A DNA stretch of 64,000 nucleotides from positions 1,178,001 through 1,242,000 of the forward strand of contig NC_134678.1 of NCBI RefSeq assembly GCF_024713945.1. Direction: 5' to 3'. Under the pieces are notes generated by a model. That model was not told the origin of the DNA and searched no databases. It saw only the letters and a list, made by a program, of their open reading frames with translations. Shown here piece by piece: positions 26,296-42,710 of the stretch (within the stretch, counting starts at the first letter, position 1; every line of letters starts with the position of its first letter). The stretch is from Dermatophagoides farinae. Its lineage: Eukaryota > Arthropoda > Arachnida > Sarcoptiformes > Pyroglyphidae. The position numbers were made by a program, and so were the translations under genes.

Positions 26296-26760
26296 TGTTT
26301 GGAAATTTGATTCCACCTGATGATGATGATGATGATTGGTTAATTGGATTTGTAGCATTAGTAGTAGTTGGTTTAGCCATAATCGCTGGTGTTGTTGTCG
26401 ATGTCTGCCTTGGTAATATAGCTGGTCGTAATGGTTTCGATGATTGAGGTGGTGGTTGTATTGTATTTGGAGAATTTTCACGATTTAATGATTTACTAAA
26501 TGTTGTTGTTTGATTTGCATAATGTACACGTTTCTGATGTCTTGGTACCATTGGTGGTGGCGGCTGTGATGATGATGATGGTGGTGGTGGTGGTGATGAT
26601 GTTGATCGTTGTTGATTTTGATTCTGATACTGATTCTGATTCCGATTATGATCATATGGTTCTAAATCCAATGATGATGAATGATATAGATAGGAACGTG
26701 CCAAATTCTGTTGCTGTAATTTTATACGATTTCGTAATAATGCTTGGCTAGAGTTGACAT
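26296..26760 (-). CDS. Coding exon, Pro/Ser/Gln-rich, probable 5' exon of the SRCIN1-like gene
   Basis: Bounded by a CACCAG acceptor (26761-26762) and a GTAAGT donor (26295 downward). It encodes NVNSSQALLRNRIKLQQQNL, then ARSYLYHSSSLDLEPYDHNR and proline-rich segments such as SPPPPPSSSSQPPPPMVP, ending GGIKFPN. It enters and leaves in phase 1, matching the exon at 30495-31263 before it and 20828-21144 after it. The polyproline tracts would suit SH3 or profilin binding, as expected for an adaptor, but that is inference. Confidence 0.65.
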
Positions 26761-28228
26761 CTGGTGGTGATTATATGAAAAAAAAAATTTAAATTTATTT
26801 TTTTTCTATACAAAACAATAATCTCTGGCAAAATAATAATAATAATAAAAAAATGGTAAATGTCAATCGATCAATCAATCAATTGGTGTTTATCATTCCA
26901 TGAAAATGAAAAAGAAAAAACTTATCCATTTGCCATTTTAAAAAATCGATCTGGAATCTAAATCTTCATTCACTGATTCATTAATGATATTTTGATATAC
27001 GCATACACACACAAAGTTCCTGGATCGATACTCATACAAATAATAATCGATTATAGTTCATGTCACGCAATGAACAATTTTTTGCTAATCTTGTTGTCTA
27101 TATGTTGTCATAACTTGTTGTTGTTGTTGTTGTTGTTGATTTTATGAGGAAGGGGAGTTAATCATATTAAAATGATGATGATAATGATGACGACATATTT
27201 TTCGTTTTGTTTTTATTTTAATATATTTCAAATACCGTTACAATCACACACACAGATACATACATTATTAGATAGATTTGACGTATGCCATTTACAATGG
27301 CATGCATACATACATACAACACGTATATATATGTGGCATGGATCGATTTTGATTTACATGAATCCCACATATATATATTCATTTTAGGTAATAAATAAAT
27401 AATGAATGTAAATGTAATGATGATGATGACGACATATGAATATCATCATCATCGTCGTAGTCGTCGTCGTCATTCATTCATTATCTATTCCAATCATCAA
27501 CGAATGGTGCATTTACAATAATAATGCTTGTTTGTGTATGCGTGTATGTGTTTGATCAACCAAACAACCAACCAGCCAACCAACCAAACAACCGAACCAC
27601 ATTTTTATAGACATTGAAAATTTTTTTTTTCATAACCAAGATAAACAATAATTTAATAATAATAATGAATCAAGGATTCGTTTATTCATTTCATTCATTC
27701 AGGTGGTGACATTTTTTTTTTTCGTGATTAGCATAGAAACCGAGTCTGTCTCTTTCACTCTCTCTCTCTCTCACTCACTCTGGTTCGTTTTCCCTGATAT
27801 ATAAAGAACGTATGTCAAATTTTTCATCGAAAAACAAACATTCAAAATTTGTTTTTTCAATTTTTTTTTGTTTGAATATTATGAGTGGTTTGTTTTGTAA
27901 AACAAAAAAAAAATTGTCATCAAAACCATGTTCATGTGATGCGTTCATAGCAGCAGCAGCAGATATTTAGATGTAAATGACGAGTGAATAAAAAATGAAA
28001 ATAAAAAACAAACAAAACAAGTGATCATCATCATCATCATCGATTGCCAAGTGTTGAATGTACAGTTATGGGTTTTTTTTCATTCATTGTAAATATTCTG
28101 TCATCATCATCATCATCATCATCGTCATAATTGCAATTCTGAATTTCAATTCAAAAAATTTTTTTTTGACAGGAGAAAAAAAATAGTTTTTTTTTTGTTT
28201 CCATTTCATTTTTATTGCAATCATACTC

Positions 28229-28265
<37 letters not shown>

Positions 28266-28386
28266 GTGAGATTTTTTTTTTTTTTTTTTTTTTTTTGGTG
28301 AGAAATTACGCATTTTTCTCTTTTTTTTCGTTTCTATAAGAAGAATATTCTATTCAATTGAAAATTGTCATCATTCTAGTTCCAGA
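26761..28386. other. Intron of the minus-strand gene upstream of the nested sHSP gene
   Basis: No coding exon supported. It has a TTG run near 27117-27138, ATG/GAC trinucleotide runs near 27417-27470, a CA run at about 28231-28262 and a poly-T tract of about 25 bases at 28272-28296. An inverted GAA/TTC pair near 28343-28350 resembles a heat shock element but is common in this window. Confidence 0.4.
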
Positions 28387-29103
28387 ATGTCTTCGACAAC
28401 AATTTCATCATCTTTTAATAATAAAAAAAATTCACAACAACAACAACAACAACAACAGCAGCGGCCACATTATACAGAAAAAATTGAAAATTATTATCGT
28501 ACAAGTGAAAATGTTTATAGATTGGCTGATCATCATACAAATCATCCAAATATGTCCGAATGGATTATAAACTATCCACGACAATTATATTTTAATAATA
28601 ATAACAAGAATTATATTAATATTAATAATCAAAATGATGATTTATATGAATTACATGTCGATGTAACTGGTTATAAACCGGATGATATTAGTGTAAGTAC
28701 AAAAGATGATTTATTAATCATAAATGGTCATTATGAACAGAATGATCAACATCGAAATGGTTATCAATCCAAAGAATTTACATATAAATATCAATTGCCT
28801 AAATTTTTGGTCAAAGATAAAATGAAATGTATGTTTAAAGATAATGGCCATCTATTGATTGAAGCACCAATTGAACAGCCAAATACAAGACAAATACCGA
28901 TAAAAATATTGAATGAACCATCATCAACACCATCACCATCACCATCATCATCAACATCGACAACGGCCAAATTAATTAATGGTCATAATCGGTCATCGGC
29001 TACATCGATTACAACTACTACTACTAATAATAATGAACATGATGATAATAATGTGGCTACTATTACTACTACCAGCAAAAATAATAGTGTTAGCCATGTA
29101 TAA
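28387..29103 (+). CDS. Small heat shock protein (alpha-crystallin domain), intronless
   Basis: Single exon of 238 residues starting at the first ATG, MSSTTISSSFNN. The alpha-crystallin domain spans about residues 88-180. YELHVDVTGYKPDDISVSTK is the first conserved block, DDLLIINGHYEQ the second, and FTYKYQLPKFLVKDKMKCMF leads to DNGHLLIEAPI. An IxI-like IPIKI follows, the usual oligomer-contact motif. Such proteins are ATP-independent holdases that bind unfolding client proteins in the cytosol. The C-terminal 60 residues form a Ser/Thr/Asn-rich tail, unusually long for the family, and the N-terminus has a Gln run. AATAAA signals lie at 29166-29175. It lies on the opposite strand within an intron of the SRCIN1-like gene. 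Confidence 0.9.
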   Translation: MSSTTISSSFNNKKNSQQQQQQQQQRPHYTEKIENYYRTSENVYRLADHHTNHPNMSEWIINYPRQLYFNNNNKNYININNQNDDLYELHVDVTGYKPDDISVSTKDDLLIINGHYEQNDQHRNGYQSKEFTYKYQLPKFLVKDKMKCMFKDNGHLLIEAPIEQPNTRQIPIKILNEPSSTPSPSPSSSTSTTAKLINGHNRSSATSITTTTTNNNEHDDNNVATITTTSKNNSVSHV

Positions 29104-29311
29104 TGATCAGATTTTCAAAAATTTTTAAATTTTAATTAATTTAAATATATATTCAAAGTTAGAATAATAAATAAAACATTTTGTTTTCTGTTTCATTGTT
29201 ATTTCCAATTTTTTTTTCTTTCTTCAAAAAAAAATGCAAAAACAAAATTTCAATGACAAAAAAAAACAGAAAAAAAATTCAAATTTCAGAATTGAAAACA
29301 AAATGACACCC

Positions 29312-29343
<32 letters not shown>

Positions 29344-30494
29344 CATGAAGGATCCAAAAATAGAATGATTGATTGATAGTGGAAAAAGAATTGCCGCGCA
29401 AACGAAAAAAAAAAAATTCCAATCCAAGAATTAATCCGACAGATTTTTTTTTTGCGAAACAAAAATTCAAGATTCAAAACAAATTGATTTAGAACTGGGA
29501 AACAAAAATCCTATTGACATTTAATATATCAACAATCGAGACACACAATGGCAATATACCTTGGCAATATAATGATAATAATTATTATTATTATTAGATC
29601 TCAAAGAATCTATGAAATGTCAATAATGACATATATACACACACACACACACCAAACACACTGTTACATATACGGTTATTATATCGAAATGCCATACACG
29701 AATCTCATCAATAATGATGATGATAATAATAATAATAATAAGAAATGTAATGTAATGTAGGAGGAGGTGTATGTATGAAAAACAAACCATTATTATGGCT
29801 CCTGAGATAATGTTTTTTTTTCACCTTATTCTTTCTATGTGTAAGTGCGTAAGCGAGAGCGAGAGAGAGAGAGAAAGAATCTATATATGATGTAAGAATG
29901 TTAACAAAAAAAACTACTAAATGTTGTAAATCGAATACATACGAATGATGTGTGTGTGTGTGTGTGTGTGTGTATTGGTAAAAAAGAAAGAATAAGACCA
30001 GACAACTTATACATCAAAAAAAAAATAAGCAATAATTTTAAATAATTGATGTAAATATTCTACATCTAGTTGTATCCAAGAATATTCCGGTCTTGTGTGA
30101 GCAAAAAAAAAAAATAACAAACATACGGACAGACCAGAAAAATAACCAAAAAAAAAAAAAAAAAAAACACATACACACTTTATTCTGTTCGATTCGATTT
30201 TTCTATCAGTATATGTTGTATTTTTTTGCTAAATACCATGAATAGATTTGACTACATTTGATTGAAATACGATCGATACTAAGATAATCTAATCGAATAT
30301 AATATAAATACAAATTCAGTAGAAGAAGAAAAAAAAATGAAACAAAACCAAAAAAATTTTGTCATTTCTATAGAACCGAAATCTTCTTCCATTCTTTTGC
30401 CTTTGCGGCCAATCAATCAATCAATCTAATGCAATCAGATTCTAGTATTAAATAGATAGAATATAATTATAATTATTATTATGGTTATACTTAC
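29104..30494. other. Intron with CA/TG microsatellites
   Basis: Contains a CA run at about 29311-29343, a TG run at about 29949-29973, GA repeats near 29857-29875 and poly-A near 30148-30168. No exon is supported. Confidence 0.45.
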
Positions 30495-31263
30495 TTGATT
30501 GATTCGTTGCTAGACGATATATTTCATTATTGGCAGCATCGAATGATCGTGAATTTGGTATTGAAATTGGTATTTGTTGTGGTGATGATGATGATGCTGC
30601 TGCTGCTGCTGCTGCTTGATGATATGATGGTGGTGGAATATTTGCATTCATTGATGTTTGATTACAGATTAAAAAACTTGGTGGAACATGTACAATATTC
30701 CGTTGTTGTTGTTGTTGTTGTTGCTGTTGCTGCTGGTGGTGGTGTTGAAAATTATGATGCTGTAATTGTGGTGACATTATCATCATATTTGGTGAATCAT
30801 TCGATGATAGTATTGATGATGATGAATCAATCATTGTAGCAGGATGATGACGATTCATGATGGCCATTTTTGTAGCCATTGATTGTTGTTGAATTGGATG
30901 TTGATCATTTTGATTATTATCGATATTATCATCGCTGTTGTTACTATTATTATTATTATTATTATGATCATCAACAATGATCGATGATTGATGTTTCAAT
31001 GTTGATGGTTTAGATTTCTTTGTCGTTGCTTTTTTCGATGATAATGATAATGTTGTGCTAGTAACTGGAGTAGAAATAGATGGTGAAAGATTTTCATTAT
31101 CCGGTATAGAGGATAATTTTCCACCACTATCTTTTGATTGTTGTTGTTGTTGTTGTTTTATAGATGATCCTTTTTTCGATTGTTGTTGTTGCTGCTGCTG
31201 CTGCTGTTGCGTAAGTGAATGGCTACGATGAAGCTGAGCAAATCTTTTAATACTAAATGGCAT
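30495..31263 (-). CDS. Probable first coding exon of the SRCIN1-like gene (MPFSIKRFAQLHRSHSL...)
   Basis: An ATG at 31263 opens a 256-codon exon ending at a consensus GTAAGT donor (30494 downward). It begins MPFSIKRFAQLHRSHSLT and then carries several Gln runs, a Lys/Ser-rich stretch (KATTKKSKPSTLKHQSS), an Asn/Asp run, and Pro/Ser segments ending EIYRLATNQS. It leaves in phase 1, matching the exon at 26760. I recognise no domain. The few ordered segments (the first 18 residues and the last 20) are the parts to search with. Confidence 0.65.
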
Positions 31264-36183
<4,920 letters not shown>

Positions 36184-38127
36184 ACCAAAAAATTGCTAAT
36201 TTCAATACATTCCAGCAGCTGGTAAACAGAAAAAAAAATCTGGGAAAAATCAAAATTTTCTTTTTTCGACCAAAATTATTCTACTTTGATTGATTTTCTA
36301 AAATTTTTTTTCATCATCTCTTTGATCTAATTCAGTTAATCATTTTTGATTTAAGAAAAATAAAAAAAAACATTTTATCGTCATGAATAAGTCTACGTCA
36401 TTCAAGCAAACAAACAAACAAACAAAAAAAACTTGACATTTTTTTTTCTCTTTGTCTTCAACTTCAACCACGGTTCATCATTGCTTTTTTCATTTTGGCT
36501 AAAAATATATCCAAAGTTATGGTATTCAAAATTGTGTACAGAATGTACTTTTATTCTTTTGTTGTTGTTGTTGTTGTTATTTCGTGAAAAAAAAACAGAA
36601 TTTAAAAATACAACATCCACCATATGAAGAATGCCAATTGTATTATCACAGAATATGGTGGAAAATGCAACAAAATGATTGGAATCAACCCATCATATAT
36701 CATCAACTTTGAATGAATAAATTAGACATGATGATGAACAAATGGAAAAGAAAATTCCAACCAAATCATTATTGTACAATTTTTTTTTCGACTCGTCATC
36801 ATCATCATCATCATCAACATCATCATGGTGATTGAAAGGATGATGTTGATCATATAGAATGATGATGATGATGTGAATTTTATATATTTATAAATATGGT
36901 GACAATCACGCACACGATATGGTTGTGTGTCTGTGTTTTTGTTTTCATATATTGGATTTGACATTGTTTTATGCAGAAAAAAACACCTTTGTTTTTTTTT
37001 CGTTCGATTAAGCAACAACAACAACAACCAAAAAAAAAGACGTAAACAGGTGTATTGTATGAAAAAAAAATTAATTTCCAAATTATTAATATGACAAAAT
37101 GTAAAAAAATAAAAATAAATTTCGAAATCATCAAATAAAGAAAAAAAAATTTAACCGGCATTACCATCATCAATTCTATTGCTAATAGCATAGAATAATG
37201 TTTATAGAAAAATTCATATCATAAAAGTAGTAGCATAGAAATATGTTGAATTGCAAAAAAAATCGAATATAGAATCCATTCATAAAGTATGTATCGGATG
37301 ATACAACGTCCTTGTTTGCCTTGTTCGAAACAAACAAACAAAAAAAAAAAAAGTTCGACCTGAACATTGTATCAAACATACATTACGCTTAACAATATTT
37401 ATATTATATTTATAACACGACATTATCCTCAACCAAGAACGACGGCCACGAAAACGATCATCATCATCATCATCATCATTTAAAACAACGATCAACAGAG
37501 AGTAGCCAATCCATAATATTTTCAATCAAGTTTTTTCCGCTTTATACAGTGTATCGATTAATCTCTTTCTCTCTCTCTCTCTCTTTTTCTTGAAAGAAGA
37601 CGACAACATCGATTACAAACCAGCAGCAGTGGTGGTAAACGTCATCATGATCATTGATGTTGATCATAATCTTAATTTTTAAATATTAAATTTTGAATCA
37701 TACTAGCCGCATATTATTATTACCCCCATACATATACATCAATTGATCAGTTACTTTTTTTTCATTGTTATTTGAATATCTAATTTTTTTATTTAAAACA
37801 GGAATTTTTTCACCCGTTTCTTTTTCAGGTGACCTTTTAATTTTAATTATTATTTTTACCCATGTGAACAGGAATCTTTTTTCTTTTATTCATTTTGATT
37901 TGATTAGATTTCTGGTACATTTTTTGTTTAGTATCTATAAACCAACCGCTTTGACACACACACACACACACAGATGAATTAATTTTACTGTTTTATTCAT
38001 GATTCTAATTAACATTTTTCGTTTTTTTTTCAAACAGTTCAGTGTTCCTTCAACTTAAATATTTTTTTTGTTGTTGTTGTTCTATTTCTAATTTGTTGTT
38101 ATTTTTTTTTTGTTCAAAATCAACATA
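36184..38127. other. Intergenic region between secernin and citrate synthase
   Basis: No supported gene in about 1.9 kb. It contains the secernin 3' UTR, ATC/ATG runs near 36798-36830 and 37458-37480, a CT run at about 37561-37583, and a CA run near 37953-37971 close to the citrate synthase 5' end. Part of the right end may be 5' UTR with an intron. Confidence 0.45.
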
Positions 38128-39811
38128 ATGGTAAATATTTCAATATTCATGATTCATTCAAAATTAATTCTTTTTTTTTTTTTTTTGAAATTATCAATTA
38201 GTCTATGCTTTGTCGACGATTATTTCAGGTCAATACAACAAATGGCCTACCTGCAGCATGCGTTAATTATGCATCGGCTCGATTTGTTAGTAATCCTTCG
38301 GAAAGTACCGATTTGAAAGGTATTATGGCAAAGAAAATTGTTGAACATCAACGACGTGTAAAAGAATTTCGTGCTGCATTCGGTAACAATGTTATTGGTG
38401 AGATTGCCATCGATCAAGTATATGGCGGTATGCGTGGTCTCAAAGCATTGGTTACTGAAACTTCGTATCTTGATCCTGAAACTGGTATCTCATTTCGTGG
38501 TTATTCGATTCCTGAATGTCGTGAAAAATTACCACAAGCACCTGGTGGTGAAGAACCATTACCCGAAGGTCTTTATTGGCTTTTATTAACCGGTGATATA
38601 CCGAATAAACAACAAGTGGAAACAATTTCCAAACAATTTGCCGCTCATGCCGATCTACCATCACATGTTGTGACAATGTTGAATAATTTTCCATCAAATC
38701 TCCATCCAATGTCTCAATTTAGTGCCGCAATAACTGCTTGTAATACTGAATCATTGTTCGCTAAAGCATATGGTGAAGGTGTCAACAAAGCAACATATTG
38801 GGAATATGTTTATGAAGATGCCATTCGTTTGATAGCTAAATTGCCGACTATTGCTGCAACTATTTATCGTAATCTTTATCGGGATGGATCATCGATTGGT
38901 GCTATTGATCCAAATAAAGATTGGTCAGCCAATTTCACAACAATGCTTGGTTTCAATGATCAAGTATTTACAGATTTGATGCGCCTTTATTTGACTATCC
39001 ATAGGTTTGTTATCTATTTGGTTCATTGATTTAACATTGAATCATTAATTGAATTTATTTATTTAGTGACCACGAAGGAGGAAACGTCAGCGCCCATGCA
39101 GTTCATCTTGTCGGTTCTGCTCTATCTGATCCTTATCTATCATTCGCTGCTGGTATGAACGGTTTGGCTGGACCATTGCATGGATTAGCCAATCAAGAAG
39201 TATTGGTCTGGTTAACCAAATTACAGAAAGAACTTGGTGACAATGTTAGTGATGAAAAAATGAGCGAATTTGTATGGAAAACATTGAAAAGTGGTCAGGT
39301 AAAATACATTAACGTCAATATCCTAATATGACATGAAATCAAATCTTTATTTTTCGATCAAAAAGGTTGTCCCTGGTTATGGTCATGCTGTATTACGTAA
39401 AACCGATCCACGTTATACTGTTCAACGTGAATTTGCACTCAAACATTTACCTGATTATCCAATGTTTAAACTTGTGGCCCAAATCTATAAGACAGTACCG
39501 CCAATTTTGTTGGAACTTGGTAAAGTGAAAAATCCATGGCCCAATGTTGATGCCCATTCCGGTGTACTTTTGCAGGTATATTTACAATGTTTGGAATTTT
39601 ATAAAATGTGATGAAATATTATATTGATATATTCTATTTGTGACAGTACTATGGACTAAAAGAGATGCAATACTATACTGTATTATTTGGTGTTTCACGT
39701 GCTCTTGGTGTTATGGCATCATTAGTTTGGGATCGTGCACTTGGTTTACCAATCGAACGGCCTAAATCAATGACTACGGAAGGTTTACAAAAATTGGTTG
39801 GCGCTTTGTAG
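38128..39811 (+). CDS. CS: Citrate synthase, mitochondrial, 5 coding exons
   Basis: Condenses acetyl-CoA with oxaloacetate in the mitochondrial matrix, the first step of the TCA cycle. Exons are 38128-38130, 38202-39004, 39067-39298, 39366-39575 and 39647-39811, totalling 470 residues (human 466). The first coding exon seems to supply only the ATG, followed by GTAAAT; splicing gives [10 protein letters not shown], an Arg-containing targeting presequence. If that splice is wrong, translation would begin at ATG 38205, two codons later. Catalytic landmarks are present: the His of [10 protein letters not shown], the His of [13 protein letters not shown], and the Asp of PNVDAHSG. Near-identity to animal citrate synthase continues to [18 protein letters not shown] is at 40323-40328. 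Confidence 0.97.
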
Positions 39812-40501
39812 AAAACACATAATCACCACATTTCGAAAAATCATCATTATTGTGTGTATGTGTGGAATGAAAACAAAGTCATCGAATGTGTATAAGAAAT
39901 AGAAAAATTCAACAACTTTTTTTTTGTTTATTTAGATGGTAAAAAAAAATACAGCAAAAATTGTTAAAAAAACAACAACAACAACAGCTCCTATTATATT
40001 TATCTTCATATCCCCGGTCCATGAATGTTCCGGTTGTATTAATACTTATAAATTATTAAAAAAAAAAAAAAAATGAATAATAAGAATCTCAGTAAAACAA
40101 AAATGAATTTGAATTGTTTCAAATAATAATTTGTTCCATATGTAGAAAATAATTCCGTGTGTGTGTGTGGGTTTTTTTTTCGTTTGTTATCGTTTCGTAT
40201 TAAATAACTGTATATAAATCAACCCCCAAGAATTAAATGTCGAATGCTGTTTTTCGAGGACAAATATTAGGACAAATTGTTGACGCATGTGTATAAATAG
40301 TTTGTCATTTTTCAGTGTTTGTAATAAAAAAAAAATAATAAATCAACGAAAACATCTGTATGCGCGACGACTTTTTTTTTTTTTGGTTATCAATTTCAAT
40401 TTCAATTATTATTGATCAGCGTTTTTTTTTTCATTTGGTACATTATTTTGAAAATTCTTATGACAAGAATTTGATTCAAACACGTGCAACACAAATACGA
40501 T
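39812..40501. other. 3' UTR of citrate synthase and spacer to COQ10
   Basis: AT-rich with CAA and poly-A tracts, AATAAA at 40323-40328, and a poly-T stretch near 40371-40384. No exon supported. COQ10 transcription must start within the last 200 bases or so. Confidence 0.5.
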
Positions 40502-41266
40502 ATGAGACGTACAATATTGATATTTATACGAAATAATCTTATAAGTCATCATCATCATCATCATTCTTTTAGACAACAACAACATTTAAAAATGATTTCA
40601 CAATTGATAAATAGACATAATAATAACAACAACAACATTGTTCAATTGCAATATCGATCATTTTTTGATCTACCATTTCAATCATCACCATCGGAAGATT
40701 TTAATGATAATAATAATAAAAATAATCGTCAAGAATTTACTGATCAACGAATTGTTAGGTAATGATGAAGGACTAATAATTTAATTTTTCATTTTAAGTA
40801 AATTTTATTTTTCTCCATTAGATTTACAAAAACACAGATATACAATGTTGTCGCCAATGTTGATGATTATGAACAATTTTTACCAAATTGTTTGGAATCA
40901 ACAGTTTTATCACGTTCACCTGATCGTATGGAAGCTGAATTAGTTGTTGGATTTCCACCATTGATAACTGAAAAATATACATCCATCATTTATCTGGATA
41001 AACCGAATCGTGTACTGGTGAAAGGAATGAATAGTACAATATTAAAATATTTAGAATCAGAATGGAAATTTGAAGAATTGAATGCAAAACGAACATTAGT
41101 AACATTTAATGTTACATTTGAATTTCAATCAACCATACATTCACGTTTTATGAGTCTGTTTTTTGATGATTTTACCAAGAAAACAATGAAAGCATTTCTA
41201 GATCGTGCATATATCATCTATAGTGCTGATCCATTATATTTTGATGATGATGGTGATAAATCTTAA
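40502..41266 (+). CDS. COQ10: Coenzyme Q-binding protein COQ10 homologue (START-like domain), 2 exons
   Basis: COQ10 binds ubiquinone in mitochondria and is needed for normal respiration and Q function. Exons are 40502-40758 and 40822-41266, giving 233 residues. The ATG at 40502 starts MRRTILIFIRNNLIS, an Arg-containing mitochondrial presequence; a GTG 18 bases upstream is not needed. Low-complexity His/Gln/Asn runs fill residues about 17-85. The START-like fold follows: RFTKTQIYNVVANVDDYEQF, LPNCLESTVLS, ELVVGFPPLITEKYTS, ILKYLESEWKF, and TFNVTFEFQSTIHSRFMSLF with FFDD. These blocks match animal COQ10A/B as I know them. Confidence 0.93.
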
Positions 41267-42710
41267 CAATTTTTAATTTTTTTTTCTTCCCTCATACACA
41301 CTCATCAAGTTATCATTTAATTTCGTTTTTGTTTTTTTTTGGTTATTGAATTTTAGGATGGCAACATATATGTTATATATTTTTTTATAAATAAGAAAAT
41401 TGTACATGTGTGTGATTGAATTATGTGATAAAAAAAAATTAAAAAACAAAAAAAAATTAAAATTAAAAAATTCTTTTTTTTATGCTCATTTTCAATCATT
41501 GGCAAAAGATGGCACTACTAGATGTGTGTAAAATGGAATTTATGATGGGTCTTTTTTTTGCTGCTGCAGCTGGTATTTTTTTTTTTGTATTGAATGGGCT
41601 CGACTTTTACATTCTTTTTTATTATTATCGGCGTTTGGTGTTTGTTCGGTTGGTTGGGTCTTTCTCTCTCTCTCTCTCTATTTTGCTCATCCATCTTTAT
41701 TCAAGCTTCAATACATACAGAAAAGATAGATCCATTGAATTTTCAGTGTCCCGAACAAAAAAAAAAAAAAATAAATACACGAAGACAGTGTGCTCACAAA
41801 CAAATCAAGACCATTTTTTGTTGTACTCTTCGTGTCTCTTATTTTTTGTATATACCCACATATATCATCAATCAAACAACGTCACATTATATAATACACA
41901 CGCGATTTTTTTTTTGATGGACAAAAAAAAATTGACAGAAGCCGAACCATACACAAAAAAAAATCCCATAAGGCTTAAATGGTTGTGTTTGTGACTGTGC
42001 TGACATTTAATGAATGAGAACAACAAAAAAAAATTTTGTCATCATCGAAATTATTAATACACACACAAAAAACAAAAAAAAAATCTGATAAATTCCATAT
42101 TCAAATTCAACTCTATATATGTGTTTATAATATATCGACGATCATATACGAAAGAACAGTGACATTTATTTTTACAGTATAAATATTGATGATGATTTTG
42201 ATGTTTATTTTATTTTATTTTATTTTTTTAATTTCTGCAATTCATTTTTCATAGGAAAAATTATTCTTTTGTTTCCATCATCATTGAATCGATTGAATTT
42301 GTTTCCCTCATTTTTTTTTTATATTATTATTTTTGATGATGATGATAATTGTTTATTGATTGATTTATTTTTATCATCATCATCATAATCGATTGAAAGT
42401 TTATGTGTTTATCACAACAACAACAATATAATTTTGTTTTTGCTTCGTTTTTTTTTGTGTGTGTGTATGTGAAATCTAAAATGTCATTTACCATTTGTTG
42501 TTCATAATAACAAAACAACAATTTTTGTGCTTCATTTTTTTAATTTCTTTTTTGATTGTTCGTCTTGATTGTTTTATAATATAATATAATCGAAAATCAA
42601 AAGAACAAAAATTAACAAATTGTTTTTTTGTGTGTGTGTGTGTGTGCATGATTTGTTTTTGAATTTTGAATATTTAAACAAACAAACAAACAACAATAAT
42701 AATAAAAAAA
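41267..42710. other. Intergenic region between COQ10 and the CCDC6 homologue
   Basis: No supported gene in about 1.4 kb. It has a CT run near 41662-41679, poly-A tracts near 41758-41772, a TTTTA repeat near 42208-42225, ATG runs near 42333-42350 and a TG run near 42628-42647. Confidence 0.5.

Noticed and set aside
28338-28352. Heat-shock-element-like GAATATTC pair upstream of the sHSP start
   Set aside because: The same octamer occurs several times elsewhere in the window, and it lies only about 40 bases before the ATG, probably inside the 5' UTR. Not listed as a regulatory site.
41482-41994. Plus-strand 170-codon open frame after COQ10
   Set aside because: Hydrophobic and low in complexity, full of poly-T and CT repeat translations; no recognisable domain.
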